Shown piece by piece: positions 33,996-42,277 of a stretch of DNA of 64,000 nt. The stretch's first letter is position 1; the number at the start of each line of letters is the position of its first letter. Origin of the DNA: Dethiosulfovibrio russensis (GTDB lineage: Bacteria; Synergistota; Synergistia; Synergistales; Dethiosulfovibrionaceae); assembly GCF_021568855.1 (NCBI RefSeq), contig NZ_JAKGUG010000008.1, forward strand, positions 62,001 to 126,000, written 5' to 3'. Under the pieces are notes generated by a model. The model did no database searches. It saw nothing but the letters and a program-made list of their open reading frames with translations, and was not told the origin of the DNA. A program made the translations under genes and the position numbers.

Positions 33996-35219
33996 TTACG
34001 CCGAAGGAATCGGAGACTCGATTCTTCCGGGGTAGGCCTCCAATCCGGCCTTGAGGATGTCCATGGCCTTGGCCAGGTCCTCGTTTTTAAGCACGTAGGC
34101 GAGACGGGCCTCGTTTTTACCTAGGCCGGGAGTGGCGTAGAATCCGGCCGCCGGGGCTACCATGGTGGTCTCTCCGTCCACGTCGAAGTTTTCGAGCATC
34201 CATATGGCAAATTTCTCCGCGTCGTCCACCGGCATCTTTATGACCACGTAGAAGGCTCCCTTGGGCTCTTCGCATATGACGCCGGGCATCTCCTTGAGGG
34301 CCTTATAGAGGGTGTTTCTCCTCTCCTGATACTCGGTGTTGACCTCGTTTAGGTAGCTTGATGGAGTTCCGTAGAGCGCCGTGGCTCCGACCTGTTCGAG
34401 GGTGGGAACGCATAGCCTGCCCTGACAGAGCTTCATGACCTGTTTGGAGAAGTCCTTGTTTTTGCAGGCCAGGGATCCGATCCTGGCTCCGCAGGCGCTG
34501 TACCTTTTGGAAACCGAGTCGACTATGACCACACGATCGGCGATCTCCGGCAGGTTGCCGAAGCTGGTGTACTTCAGGCCGTCGTAGACGAACTCGCGGT
34601 AGACCTCGTCGGCGATTATGGTCATGTCGTGTTTTCTGACGATCCTGGACAGCATGTCCATCTCGTCTCTGGTGTAGATGACCCCTGTGGGGTTGCCGGG
34701 GTTGCTGAGCACGATGGCCCTGGTCTTTTCGGTTATGTTCTTCTCGATCTCTGCTTCCGAGGGGAGGTGGAAGCCCTCTTCCGCCTTGGTGGTTATGGGT
34801 ACTACCTTTACGTTGATGGCTCTGGTGAACGCGTTGTAGTTGGCGTAGAAGGGTTCGGGAACCATGACCTCGTCGCCGGGATCGCAGAGGGCCATCATGG
34901 CGAACATAAGGGCCTCGCTGCCTCCGTTGGTGACGAGGATCTCGTCTGGCTCGAAGTGCATATCGTAGGTCTCGTAATAGGCCGCTATCGCCTCTATCAG
35001 TTTGGGATCTCCCGGAGAGGTGGCGTAGGCTATTACCTCCTGGTCGAACTCTCTGATGCTCTTGAGGAACGACGGGGGCGTCATTATATCGGGCTGTCCG
35101 ATATTGAGGTGATACACCTTCTTCCCCTTTGCCTTTGCCGCGTTTGCTATAGGTACCAACTTTCTTATCGGTGATTCCTGCATTGCGTTGATGCGATCAG
35201 AGAACCTCACGGACAACAT
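33996..35219 (-). CDS. class I aspartate/alanine-type aminotransferase
   Basis: A 407-aa aminotransferase of the AspC/AlaT subgroup I: YHLNIGQPDIMTPPSFL, VTNGGSEALMFAMMALCDPG, LSNPGNPTGVIYTRDEM, IADEVYREFVYDG and PLP lysine in DSVSKRYSACGARIG. The substrate-carboxylate Arg lies in EARLAYVLKNED. It differs clearly from the three LysN-like enzymes in the window. Divergent from the alanine/glycine symporter gene, suggesting alanine or aspartate as substrate (inference). AGGAGATG provides the SD. Confidence 0.92.
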   Translation of the reverse strand: MLSVRFSDRINAMQESPIRKLVPIANAAKAKGKKVYHLNIGQPDIMTPPSFLKSIREFDQEVIAYATSPGDPKLIEAIAAYYETYDMHFEPDEILVTNGGSEALMFAMMALCDPGDEVMVPEPFYANYNAFTRAINVKVVPITTKAEEGFHLPSEAEIEKNITEKTRAIVLSNPGNPTGVIYTRDEMDMLSRIVRKHDMTIIADEVYREFVYDGLKYTSFGNLPEIADRVVIVDSVSKRYSACGARIGSLACKNKDFSKQVMKLCQGRLCVPTLEQVGATALYGTPSSYLNEVNTEYQERRNTLYKALKEMPGVICEEPKGAFYVVIKMPVDDAEKFAIWMLENFDVDGETTMVAPAAGFYATPGLGKNEARLAYVLKNEDLAKAMDILKAGLEAYPGRIESPIPSA

Positions 35220-35510
35220 CTCCTCCTGAAAAAGATAGTTTTGAGATTACCCAGGTTCATGATACCATGGAACCGGTCGATTTTATATTGCGAATAATTG
35301 GTCTTGCGATAGAGCTTTGAAGATTGTCTATCAGGACCTTATTTAGCGGTATTGGTCGATCTAGTTATGCAATATACTGTATACTTTGGCCTGGCAGAGA
35401 GGTCTTTACGGAGGTGGTAGAAACAGGGACGATATGAAATCCAGTAACCTTGTCGTGTGGAGAGTGTCGAGCGATTCATCGATAATGCGTGCGAGGAGGT
35501 ATCAGTCTTT

Positions 35511-36896
35511 ATGGAAGCAGTAATGAGGATTAACGGAATAGTCAACGGTTTTGTGTGGGGTCCATGGACTCTCACCCTTTTGGTAGGTACCGGCATATAC
35601 CTGACGATCATCCTAGGCGTGCCGCAGATTCGTTATTTCGGTTTTATGTTCAAAGAGGTTATAGGACGTCTCGGTAAAAAACAGGAAAAGACGGAGGGTT
35701 CCATCTCCTCTTTCTCGGCTCTGGCAACCGCCCTGGCCTCCACGGTCGGGACGGGTAACATAGCCGGTGTGGCTACGGCTCTTCACCTTGGAGGTCCGGG
35801 AGCTCTGTTTTGGATGCTCATCTCCGCGGTCTTCGGCATGACGACCAAATTCGCCGAGGTCACGTTGGCGGTCCATTTTAGAGAGAAGGACAGCACCGGA
35901 CAGTGGAGGGGCGGCACCATGTACGTTCTCGAGAAGGGTACAGGACAGAAATGGCTTGCCTGGCTCTTCGCCTTTTTTGCGTCCTTTGCGTCCTTCGGCA
36001 TCGGTAACGCCATCCAGGCCAACTCCACCGCCGAAGGTCTCGCTCTGGGCTTCGGAGTTCCCCATCTCGCCACAGGTATAGTTCTGGCTATACTGACTGC
36101 CGCCGTCATAATGGGCGGAATCAACGGAATAGCCAGGGTTACCACCTATCTGGTTCCCTTCATGGCCATCTTCTACATCATCGGTGCTCTCATAACCGTC
36201 GGAGTCAACGGAGCCAATGTGCCCGCCGCCTTCGGCAGAGCAATCAAGTACGCCTTCTCCGATCCCATGGCCATGCCTGGAGCCTTGGCCGGATGGAGCA
36301 TAAAGATGGCCCTTACCAAGGGACTCGCCCGAGGGGTCTTCTCCAACGAGGCCGGTCTCGGATCGGCTCCCATGGTTCACGCTGCCGCTACGGTAGACCA
36401 CCCTGTCCGTCAGGGCGTCTACGGCCTCTTCGAGGTCTTCACCGACACCATAGTCATCTGTACCCTCACCGCTCTTGCCATCCTTACTACCAGTTCCCTG
36501 GTCGGGCAGCCTGAGCTCACAGGGGCCCAGCTTAGCCTTACCGCCTTCCAGGAGGTTCTGGGACAGACGGGGGTCATGATACTGTCCACCGGACTTGCCC
36601 TGTTCTCCTTCTCCACCATCCTGGGCTGGTACTGGTACGGCGAGACCAGCGTCACCTATATCCTAGGAGACAGCAAGCCGGTTATAATGGGCTTTAAGGT
36701 CATGTGGATCCTGGTTCTTCTGGTCGGTGCATCCGGTGGTGGTGGCAACTTCCTGGCCAACATCTGGAATATGTCTGACACTATGAACGGCCTCATGGCC
36801 ATACCCAACCTCATAGCCTTGCTCTGGCTCTCCAATGAGGTGAAAAAGCTCGTCAAGGACTTCGACGACAAGCGTCGCAAAGGAATTCTGGAGTAA
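35511..36896 (+). CDS. alanine/glycine:cation symporter (AGCS family)
   Basis: A 461-aa Na+-coupled symporter with about 11 hydrophobic helices. AGCS signatures: FSALATALASTVGTGNIAGV, GGPGALFWMLISAVFGMTTKFAEV, LARGVFSNEAGLGSAPMVHA and WYWYGETSVTYILG. Start set at the ATG 10 nt after GAGGAGGT; an upstream in-frame ATG at 35457 lacks an SD. Together with alr and gdhA downstream it forms an alanine/glutamate catabolic neighbourhood. Confidence 0.94.
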   Translation: MEAVMRINGIVNGFVWGPWTLTLLVGTGIYLTIILGVPQIRYFGFMFKEVIGRLGKKQEKTEGSISSFSALATALASTVGTGNIAGVATALHLGGPGALFWMLISAVFGMTTKFAEVTLAVHFREKDSTGQWRGGTMYVLEKGTGQKWLAWLFAFFASFASFGIGNAIQANSTAEGLALGFGVPHLATGIVLAILTAAVIMGGINGIARVTTYLVPFMAIFYIIGALITVGVNGANVPAAFGRAIKYAFSDPMAMPGALAGWSIKMALTKGLARGVFSNEAGLGSAPMVHAAATVDHPVRQGVYGLFEVFTDTIVICTLTALAILTTSSLVGQPELTGAQLSLTAFQEVLGQTGVMILSTGLALFSFSTILGWYWYGETSVTYILGDSKPVIMGFKVMWILVLLVGASGGGGNFLANIWNMSDTMNGLMAIPNLIALLWLSNEVKKLVKDFDDKRRKGILE

Positions 36897-36914
36897 CATA
36901 TAGAGAGCGAATCT

Positions 36915-36955
36915 CGGGGCGAGGTGTCCGCTGGGCACCTGCGCCCCTCTTTTGC
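36915..36955 (+). terminator. intrinsic terminator after the symporter gene
   Basis: GGGGCG-AGGTG pairs with CACCT-G-CGCCCC with one bulged base and a central loop, followed by TCTTTTG. Confidence 0.75.
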
Positions 36956-36987
36956 GTAAATTTTGTCTTTTGAGGAGGCGGTTATCG

Positions 36988-38103
36988 GTGAACTACAGGC
37001 CGAGCCGGATGGAGGTAAGCCTCGATAATCTGGCTTTCAACTACAGGTCGATCAAGAACCACGTCGGTCCCGAGGTGCAGCTCATGTCGGTTATAAAGGC
37101 CGATGCCTACGGTCACGGGGTGATGGAGGTCGCCAGGCGTCTGTCCTCGGAGGGGTGTCAGCGGTTCGCCGTCGCGACGTCCGACGAGGCCTTTGCCTTG
37201 AGGGACGGAGGGGTGGGAGAGGCCCTTCTGATCATGGGGCCCACGTCCTACGCCGCAGCGGGCGAATTGGTACGACGGAAAGTCTCGGTAGCTCTCACCG
37301 ACATGGATATGGCCAGATCCCTCTCCAAGGCCGCCGAGAGCGAGGGTACCCCGGCTTACGTGCATCTCAAGGTCGACTCTGGAATGGGACGAATCGGATT
37401 TCTTCCTGAAGAGGTCCCGGCTATCTTGGACGAGCTGATATCCCTTCCGGGGGTAGTGGTGGAGGGGCTTTTCACCCATTTTGCTACCGCAGACGAGAGA
37501 CGACTGGACTACACCGAGTCCCAGTATCGTCGATATCTAGACGTGTTGGCCATGCTGGAGGACAAGGGGGTGAGGATACCTGTCAGGCACGTCTGCAACA
37601 GTGCCGGAACGTTGAATTCTCCGGAAAAGCATCTGGACGCCTGTCGCCCCGGGGTGATTTTGTACGGTATGTGGCCTTCGGGGGATTGCATCAGGCCCAT
37701 AGAGCTCAAACCGACCTTCGAGGTCAAGACTAGCATAGCCATGATAAGAAATCTGCCTCCGAGAAGCGGGGTCGGATACGGACTCAGATATATGACCAGG
37801 GGAGACGAACGTATAGCCGTTTTGCCTATAGGCTACGCCGACGGTCTCTCCAGAGCCTTCTCTATGAAGATCCAGGTGCTAGTGAAGGGAACCAGGGTTC
37901 CCCAGGTCGGCAACATATGCATGGATCAGACCATGATAGACGTGACCGGTCTGGATGTCTCGGTCGGAGACGAGGTGGTTATAGTTGGTTCCCAGGGAGA
38001 CGAGACCATAACCCCGGACGAGCTTGCCGGAGCGAGACATAACACCATAAACTACGAAATTCCCATAATGTTCAGCAAGCGGATTCCTAGGGTGTATGTG
38101 TAG
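36988..38103 (+). CDS. alr: alanine racemase
   Basis: A 371-aa PLP enzyme of fold type III. The N-terminal barrel has the PLP lysine in MSVIKADAYGHGVMEVARRL; the second catalytic base, a Tyr from the C-terminal domain, lies in SGVGYGLRYMTRG; IGYADGLSRAFS and QVGNICMDQTMIDVTG are further signatures. It supplies D-alanine for peptidoglycan, or converts imported alanine. GTG start at 36988 behind GAGGAGG. Confidence 0.95.
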   Translation: MNYRPSRMEVSLDNLAFNYRSIKNHVGPEVQLMSVIKADAYGHGVMEVARRLSSEGCQRFAVATSDEAFALRDGGVGEALLIMGPTSYAAAGELVRRKVSVALTDMDMARSLSKAAESEGTPAYVHLKVDSGMGRIGFLPEEVPAILDELISLPGVVVEGLFTHFATADERRLDYTESQYRRYLDVLAMLEDKGVRIPVRHVCNSAGTLNSPEKHLDACRPGVILYGMWPSGDCIRPIELKPTFEVKTSIAMIRNLPPRSGVGYGLRYMTRGDERIAVLPIGYADGLSRAFSMKIQVLVKGTRVPQVGNICMDQTMIDVTGLDVSVGDEVVIVGSQGDETITPDELAGARHNTINYEIPIMFSKRIPRVYV

Positions 38104-38222
38104 CTGCAGGGCTTTTTTAAATATTGAAAATATATATTCTTGATATTTTTTGATCAAATTACGGGATACGGTTGGTATTGCCACCCAAATGGTGTTAATA
38201 TCATCAAGGATTGTGGTCACCT

Positions 38223-38242
38223 TGCGACCTAAAGAGGTCGCA
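38223..38242 (+). promoter_or_regulatory. leader hairpin just upstream of gdhA
   Basis: TGCGACCT and AGGTCGCA form a perfect 8-bp stem with an AAAG loop, followed by TATTTT and then by the AGGAGG site of gdhA. It could act as a weak attenuator or stabilise the mRNA 5' end. Confidence 0.45.
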
Positions 38243-38265
38243 TATTTTGCAGGAGGTGTATTTTC

Positions 38266-39543
38266 ATGGCAGTGGTGAAACGTACTTCCGATAACGTACT
38301 GCTCGATACGGCCCTCAAGAACTTCTACGCCGCGACGGAGGAGATGGGACTCGAGGACGGACTGGTAGAGATACTCAGCCGTTCGGAGAGAAAGACCTGC
38401 GTCTCCATCCCGGTCGAGATGGACGACGGAACGGTCAAGGTATTCGACGGATTCCGCGTAGCTCACTCCTCGGCGGTCGGCCCGGCCAAGGGTGGCGTTC
38501 GCTTCCACCCCGAGGTCTGTCTTGACGAGTGCGAGGCTCTGGCTTTCATGATGACCTGGAAATGTTCCTTGGCCGGTATTCCCTACGGTGGAGGCAAGGG
38601 TGGAGTCTGTTGTAACCCTCTTGAGATCTCTCCCAAGGAGAAAGAACGCATCTGCAGGACCTTTGCCGCTCGGATCGAGCCGGTCGTAGGTGCCTGGACC
38701 GACATCCCCGCTCCCGACGTCAACACCGGTGGACAGGAGATGGTATGGTTTATGGATACCATCAGCAAGATGCGCGGACGCCTCGAGCCGGCGATCTTCA
38801 CAGGCAAGCCCATCCCTCTGTGGGGTTCCAAGGGCCGTAACGCCGCTACCGGACTCGGAGTGGCTACCTGTGCCATCGAGCTGATGAACGCGCTCGACAA
38901 GCCAGTCAAGGGTGCGACCGTGGCCGTTCAGGGCTTCGGAAACGTCGGAACCTTCGCTGCCTTGACGATGATAGACGCAGGAGCCAAGGTCGTAGCCATC
39001 AGCGACATCACCGGAACCTACTATTGCAAGGACGGTCTGGACATCAAGAAGGCCTTCGATCATGTCTCCAACCATCCCAAGAAGCTTCTTGAAGGATTCG
39101 AGCAGCCCGGTCTTGAGAAGAGGGATCTCGCTGCCCTCGTAACGACCGAGTGCGACATCCTTCTGCCCTGTGCTCTTGAGGGAGCCATCAACGGTAAGAA
39201 CGCCGACGAAGTCAAGGCCAAGTACATCGTAGAGGGAGCCAACGGCCCCATCACTCCCGAGGCGGACGCCGTTCTCGACGGTAAGGGGATCCTGGTCGTT
39301 CCTGATTTCCTGGCTAACTCCGGCGGAGTCATAGGCTCCTACTTCGAGTGGTGTCAGGACCTGGGCGGATTCTTCTGGACCCAGGAGGACTACAACAACC
39401 GTCTTCTCAGGATCATGAAGGACAACTTCAAGACGGTCTGGGATTACTCTCAGAGCAAGAACGTCAAGATGCGCAGAGCCGCCTTCATGGCAGCCATCCA
39501 GCGTGTCGCCGATGCCGTAAAGATGAGAGGCGTCTTTATGTAG
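38266..39543 (+). CDS. gdhA: glutamate dehydrogenase
   Basis: A 425-aa hexameric-type Glu/Leu/Phe/Val dehydrogenase. The catalytic region VGPAKGGVRFHPEV, GGGKGGVCCNP and WTDIPAPDVNTGGQEM carries the substrate lysines and the catalytic Asp; the Rossmann domain starts VAVQGFGNVGTFAAL. NAD(H) versus NADP(H) preference is not decided. It deaminates glutamate to 2-oxoglutarate and regenerates the acceptor for the aminotransferases. Codon use is strongly biased, suggesting high expression. Strong SD GCAGGAGGTG. Confidence 0.97.
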   Translation: MAVVKRTSDNVLLDTALKNFYAATEEMGLEDGLVEILSRSERKTCVSIPVEMDDGTVKVFDGFRVAHSSAVGPAKGGVRFHPEVCLDECEALAFMMTWKCSLAGIPYGGGKGGVCCNPLEISPKEKERICRTFAARIEPVVGAWTDIPAPDVNTGGQEMVWFMDTISKMRGRLEPAIFTGKPIPLWGSKGRNAATGLGVATCAIELMNALDKPVKGATVAVQGFGNVGTFAALTMIDAGAKVVAISDITGTYYCKDGLDIKKAFDHVSNHPKKLLEGFEQPGLEKRDLAALVTTECDILLPCALEGAINGKNADEVKAKYIVEGANGPITPEADAVLDGKGILVVPDFLANSGGVIGSYFEWCQDLGGFFWTQEDYNNRLLRIMKDNFKTVWDYSQSKNVKMRRAAFMAAIQRVADAVKMRGVFM

Positions 39544-39566
39544 AACCGAATATAAAGCTGTCTGAA

Positions 39567-39604
39567 CGAGGCCGATCGATTTTTCGATCGGCCTCGTTTT
39601 TTTG
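39567..39604 (+). terminator. intrinsic terminator after gdhA
   Basis: CGAGGCCGATCG pairs with CGATCGGCCTCG around an A/T loop, followed by seven Ts. Confidence 0.92.
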
Positions 39605-39614
39605 TCTGTCGGGT

Positions 39615-39643
39615 TTGACAAATGGGAAGGTCGAGTTTAAAAT
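39615..39643 (+). promoter_or_regulatory. promoter of the peroxiredoxin operon
   Basis: TTGACA, 17-bp spacer, TAAAAT. The -10 box overlaps the palindromic operator that begins at 39641. Confidence 0.82.
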
Positions 39644-39665
39644 ATCAGTAATCGTTACTGATATT
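39641..39665. promoter_or_regulatory. perfect palindromic operator, probable PerR/Fur-family box
   Basis: AATATCAGTAA, a TCG spacer, and the exact complement TTACTGATATT. It covers the -10/+1 region of the peroxiredoxin promoter and lies 17 bp before the ATG. The PerR-like gene two positions downstream is the obvious binder (inference). Confidence 0.8.
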
Positions 39666-39681
39666 GATAGGAGGTCGCTAA

Positions 39682-40242
39682 ATGTATCGTATAGGAGACA
39701 AGATCGAGGATATCAAGACCAACGCTTTTCATCAGGGAGACCTGAAGGAGATAAAAATGTCCGATTACGAGGGGAAATGGAAGGTTTTGTTCTTCTATCC
39801 CGCCGATTTTACCTTCGTATGTCCCACCGAACTGGGGGAAATGGCCGATTACTACGATAAATTCGTGGAGGAAGGGGCCGAGATTTTCAGCGTCAGCACC
39901 GACTCCGAGTTCGTCCATATGGCCTGGCACGAGGCTTCTCCGACGATAGCCAAGATTCGTTTCCCCATGTTGGCCGATCCCAGCGGCAAGATAAGCAGGG
40001 ATTTCGGGGTATACTTGGAGGAGGATGGGGTAGCCCTGAGAGGGACCTTCGTGATCGATCCTCAGGGAGTGCTGAAGGCGGTGGAGATACACGATCTCGA
40101 TATCGGCAGAAGTGCCAAGGAGGCTCTCAGAAAACTCCAGGCCGCTAAATTCTCCGCCGCACACGGTCAGGTTTGTCCCGCAAGCTGGGAACCCGGTGAC
40201 GAGGGAATGGTTCCAGGGAAGGATCTTGTAGGAAAAATATAG
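39682..40242 (+). CDS. AhpC-type 2-Cys peroxiredoxin
   Basis: A 186-aa typical 2-Cys peroxiredoxin that reduces H2O2 and organic peroxides. Peroxidatic Cys47 lies in PADFTFVCPTELGEM, resolving Cys165 in GQVCPASWEPGDEG; DPSGKISRDFGV and GTFVIDPQG are core motifs. No AhpF gene follows, so another reductant is used. Its promoter carries a palindromic operator, and the operon ends with a PerR-like regulator. Confidence 0.96.
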   Translation: MYRIGDKIEDIKTNAFHQGDLKEIKMSDYEGKWKVLFFYPADFTFVCPTELGEMADYYDKFVEEGAEIFSVSTDSEFVHMAWHEASPTIAKIRFPMLADPSGKISRDFGVYLEEDGVALRGTFVIDPQGVLKAVEIHDLDIGRSAKEALRKLQAAKFSAAHGQVCPASWEPGDEGMVPGKDLVGKI

Positions 40243-40256
40243 AAGGAGATGGTATC

Positions 40257-40430
40257 ATGGGTTCCGAGGAAAAAATTCTGGAGGCTCTTTCCGAGAAGGC
40301 CATGAAAGCCGGAGAGCTAGCCGAATCTATCGGTCTGGAGAAGGACGATGTCTCCAAGGCGTTGAAGACCCTGAAGGCTCAGGGCAGGGTGGTATCCCCT
40401 AAACGCTGTTATTACGGACTCCCGGAGTAG
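40257..40430 (+). CDS. 57-aa winged-helix protein
   Basis: A short gene between the peroxiredoxin and PerR genes. It begins at an ATG behind AGAAGGAGATGG, 14 nt after the peroxiredoxin stop, and ends 8 nt before the regulator. The product (MGSEEKILEALSEKAMKAGE, LAESIGLEKDDVSKALKTLK, AQGRVVSPKRCYYGLPE) has the helix-turn-helix and wing pattern of small MarR/LexA-like domains and a single Cys in the wing. Its position suggests a role in redox control; no function can be assigned. Confidence 0.78.
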   Translation: MGSEEKILEALSEKAMKAGELAESIGLEKDDVSKALKTLKAQGRVVSPKRCYYGLPE

Positions 40431-40438
40431 GTGATTCT

Positions 40439-40822
40439 ATGGCCATGCAGAGAAGATCGAGACAGAGGGACGCCATACTCAAGGTCCTTGAGGTTGAGGG
40501 AGTTCACCCTACCGCTGAGGACGTTCTCGCGGAGGTCCGCAAAGAGATCCCCAACGTCAGTCTCGGAACGATCTACAGGAATCTAGATCAACTCTGCGAG
40601 GCCGGACTGATCTGGAAGATCCAGATGGAGGAGGGGCCCTGCCGCTACGAGGGCAATCTGGACGGACACCTTCATGCCGTCTGTCCCATATGTGGAGAGA
40701 TAAGGGATGTCTGGCCCTCCGGGGATCCCATAGCCCGCGATTCGCTCCCGAAGGAGTTCGCCGAGGCGGAATACAGGCTTCTGCTTATATCTCCATGTGA
40801 AAGATGTCGTTGCAAGGCTTGA
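40439..40822 (+). CDS. Fur-family transcriptional repressor, PerR-like
   Basis: A 127-aa Fur-family protein. The N-terminal winged helix (RSRQRDAILKVLEVEGVHPT ... LGTIYRNLDQLCEAGL) is followed by a dimerisation domain with the structural-zinc motifs CPICG and CERCRC and histidine ligands in GHLHAVC. Genomic linkage to AhpC and the palindrome at 39641 favour PerR (peroxide sensing) over Fur. Start ATG at 40439 or the ATG two codons later. Confidence 0.9.
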   Translation: MAMQRRSRQRDAILKVLEVEGVHPTAEDVLAEVRKEIPNVSLGTIYRNLDQLCEAGLIWKIQMEEGPCRYEGNLDGHLHAVCPICGEIRDVWPSGDPIARDSLPKEFAEAEYRLLLISPCERCRCKA

Positions 40823-40863
40823 AAAAGAGTAGGTCCGACCTTAAGGTCGGACCTACTCTTTTT
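40822..40863. terminator. bidirectional palindromic terminator
   Basis: AAAAAGAGTAGGTCCGACC and its perfect complement, forming an almost loopless stem with A5 before and T5 after. It lies between the convergent PerR-like gene and asnS. Confidence 0.9.
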
Positions 40864-40872
40864 CGTCGAGTT

Positions 40873-42177
40873 TTAAGGGTTCAGCCTGTAGATGGTCCTG
40901 GGCCAGGGAATTACCTCTCTGATGTGATGTAGACCGCATATCCAGGCTATGGTGCGTTCCAGACCGATCCCGAATCCGCTGTGGACGAAGGTGCCGTATC
41001 TGCGAAGGTCGAGATACCAGCCGTAGGAATCCATGTCCAGGCCGTCCGATTCCATCCTGGCGGTCAGTTTATCCAGGTCGTCCTCCCTCTGGGATCCTCC
41101 GATGATCTCTCCGTATCCCTCCGGAGCCAGCAGGTCGGCACAGAGCACTGTCTCTTTGTCGTCGGGGTTTTCCTTCATGTAAAAGGCCTTGGCCCCCTTG
41201 GGGTAGCATTCTACGAAGATGGGCCGGTCGTACTGCTGGGTCAGTATCGTCTCGTCCTCGGCCCCCAAATCGTCTCCGAATTTTATGGAGCTTCCCAATT
41301 CGTTGAGTTTCTTCACCGCATCCCTGTAGGATATGCGGTAGAACGGACCTTCTAGGACCGACTTGAGTGGGGAGAGTTCCCTCTCCAGGAGGGCCAGCTC
41401 CTCTTTGCAGTGTTCCAACACCTGTTCCACCGTATAGCTTACCAGGGCTTCCTGAAGGTCCATGTTGTCCTTATGGTCGTAGTAGGCCACCTCGGGCTCC
41501 AGCATCCAGAACTCGGTGAGGTGCCTCCTTGTCTTGGATTTTTCCGCCCTGAAGGTGGGGCCGAAGCAATAGACCTTGCCGTAAGCAGCTGCCGCCGCCT
41601 CAGCGTACAGTTGTCCAGTCTGAGCCAGATAGGCCTTCTGGTCGAAGTAGTCCAGTTCGAAGAGACCGGAAGCTCCCTCCCCGATGGCTCCGGTTATTAT
41701 GGGGCTGTCCACCAGGAGGAAGTCTCTGTCGTGGAGGAACTGTCTCCAGGACCAGACTATCCTCTCCCTTATGGTCATGATGGCCCTCTGTCTCTGGCTC
41801 CTCAGCCAGAGATGGCGGTTGTCCAACAGGAAGTCCACCCCGTGGTCTTTCTTGCCTATGGGATATTCGTCGGTCGGGTTGTGATTCACCTTTATGTTGG
41901 AGACTGTGAGCTCCACTCCCGATGGGGCCCTGTCGTCGGATCTGACCGTCCCGGTTATCTCCACCGACGCCTCCATCCAGAGTTTCTTGGCCGCTTCGAA
42001 TTCTTCCGGAGAGACCTCTTTTTTTACCATGACGGCCTGTACGAATCCCGATCCGTCCCTTATCTGGAGGAAATGTATTTTTCCGGAGCTTCTTTTGTTG
42101 TACATCCATCCTCTGATACTAACCTCTTCTTCGACGTGTTGCGGCATGTCCTTGATAGTGATCCACGGTGCTGCCAT
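40873..42177 (-). CDS. asnS: asparaginyl-tRNA synthetase
   Basis: A 434-aa class IIb synthetase. The N-terminal OB-fold anticodon-binding domain (EEVSIRGWMYNKRSSGKIHF) precedes the catalytic core: motif 2 in FGPTFRAEKSKTRRHLTEFWMLEPE, and motif 3 GFGIGLERTIAW near the C-terminus. LLDNRHLWLRSQRQRAIMTI is usual for AsnRS. SD GGAGG on the minus strand; the 5' region is shared with the divergent CobB-like gene. Confidence 0.96.
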   Translation of the reverse strand: MAAPWITIKDMPQHVEEEVSIRGWMYNKRSSGKIHFLQIRDGSGFVQAVMVKKEVSPEEFEAAKKLWMEASVEITGTVRSDDRAPSGVELTVSNIKVNHNPTDEYPIGKKDHGVDFLLDNRHLWLRSQRQRAIMTIRERIVWSWRQFLHDRDFLLVDSPIITGAIGEGASGLFELDYFDQKAYLAQTGQLYAEAAAAAYGKVYCFGPTFRAEKSKTRRHLTEFWMLEPEVAYYDHKDNMDLQEALVSYTVEQVLEHCKEELALLERELSPLKSVLEGPFYRISYRDAVKKLNELGSSIKFGDDLGAEDETILTQQYDRPIFVECYPKGAKAFYMKENPDDKETVLCADLLAPEGYGEIIGGSQREDDLDKLTARMESDGLDMDSYGWYLDLRRYGTFVHSGFGIGLERTIAWICGLHHIREVIPWPRTIYRLNP

Positions 42178-42277
42178 AAGCGAGACCTCCTCGTCGGATT
42201 TCGATCTTCCCGAAATAGGGCATGTATATGATACACTAAGTTTGAGATTTCATTTTGCAATGGTGGGAGGGGTTCCG

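Noticed and set aside
35339-35456. Possible promoter boxes (TTGGTC, TATACT) before the alanine/glycine symporter.
   Set aside because: Several TATA-like hexamers occur but none has a good -35 at 16-18 bp, so no site could be chosen.
37879-39621. Minus-strand open frame of 580 codons opposite alr and gdhA.
   Set aside because: It lies antisense to gdhA, which has complete family motifs and strongly biased codons. The product is low-complexity, has no recognisable domain and lacks a ribosome binding site.
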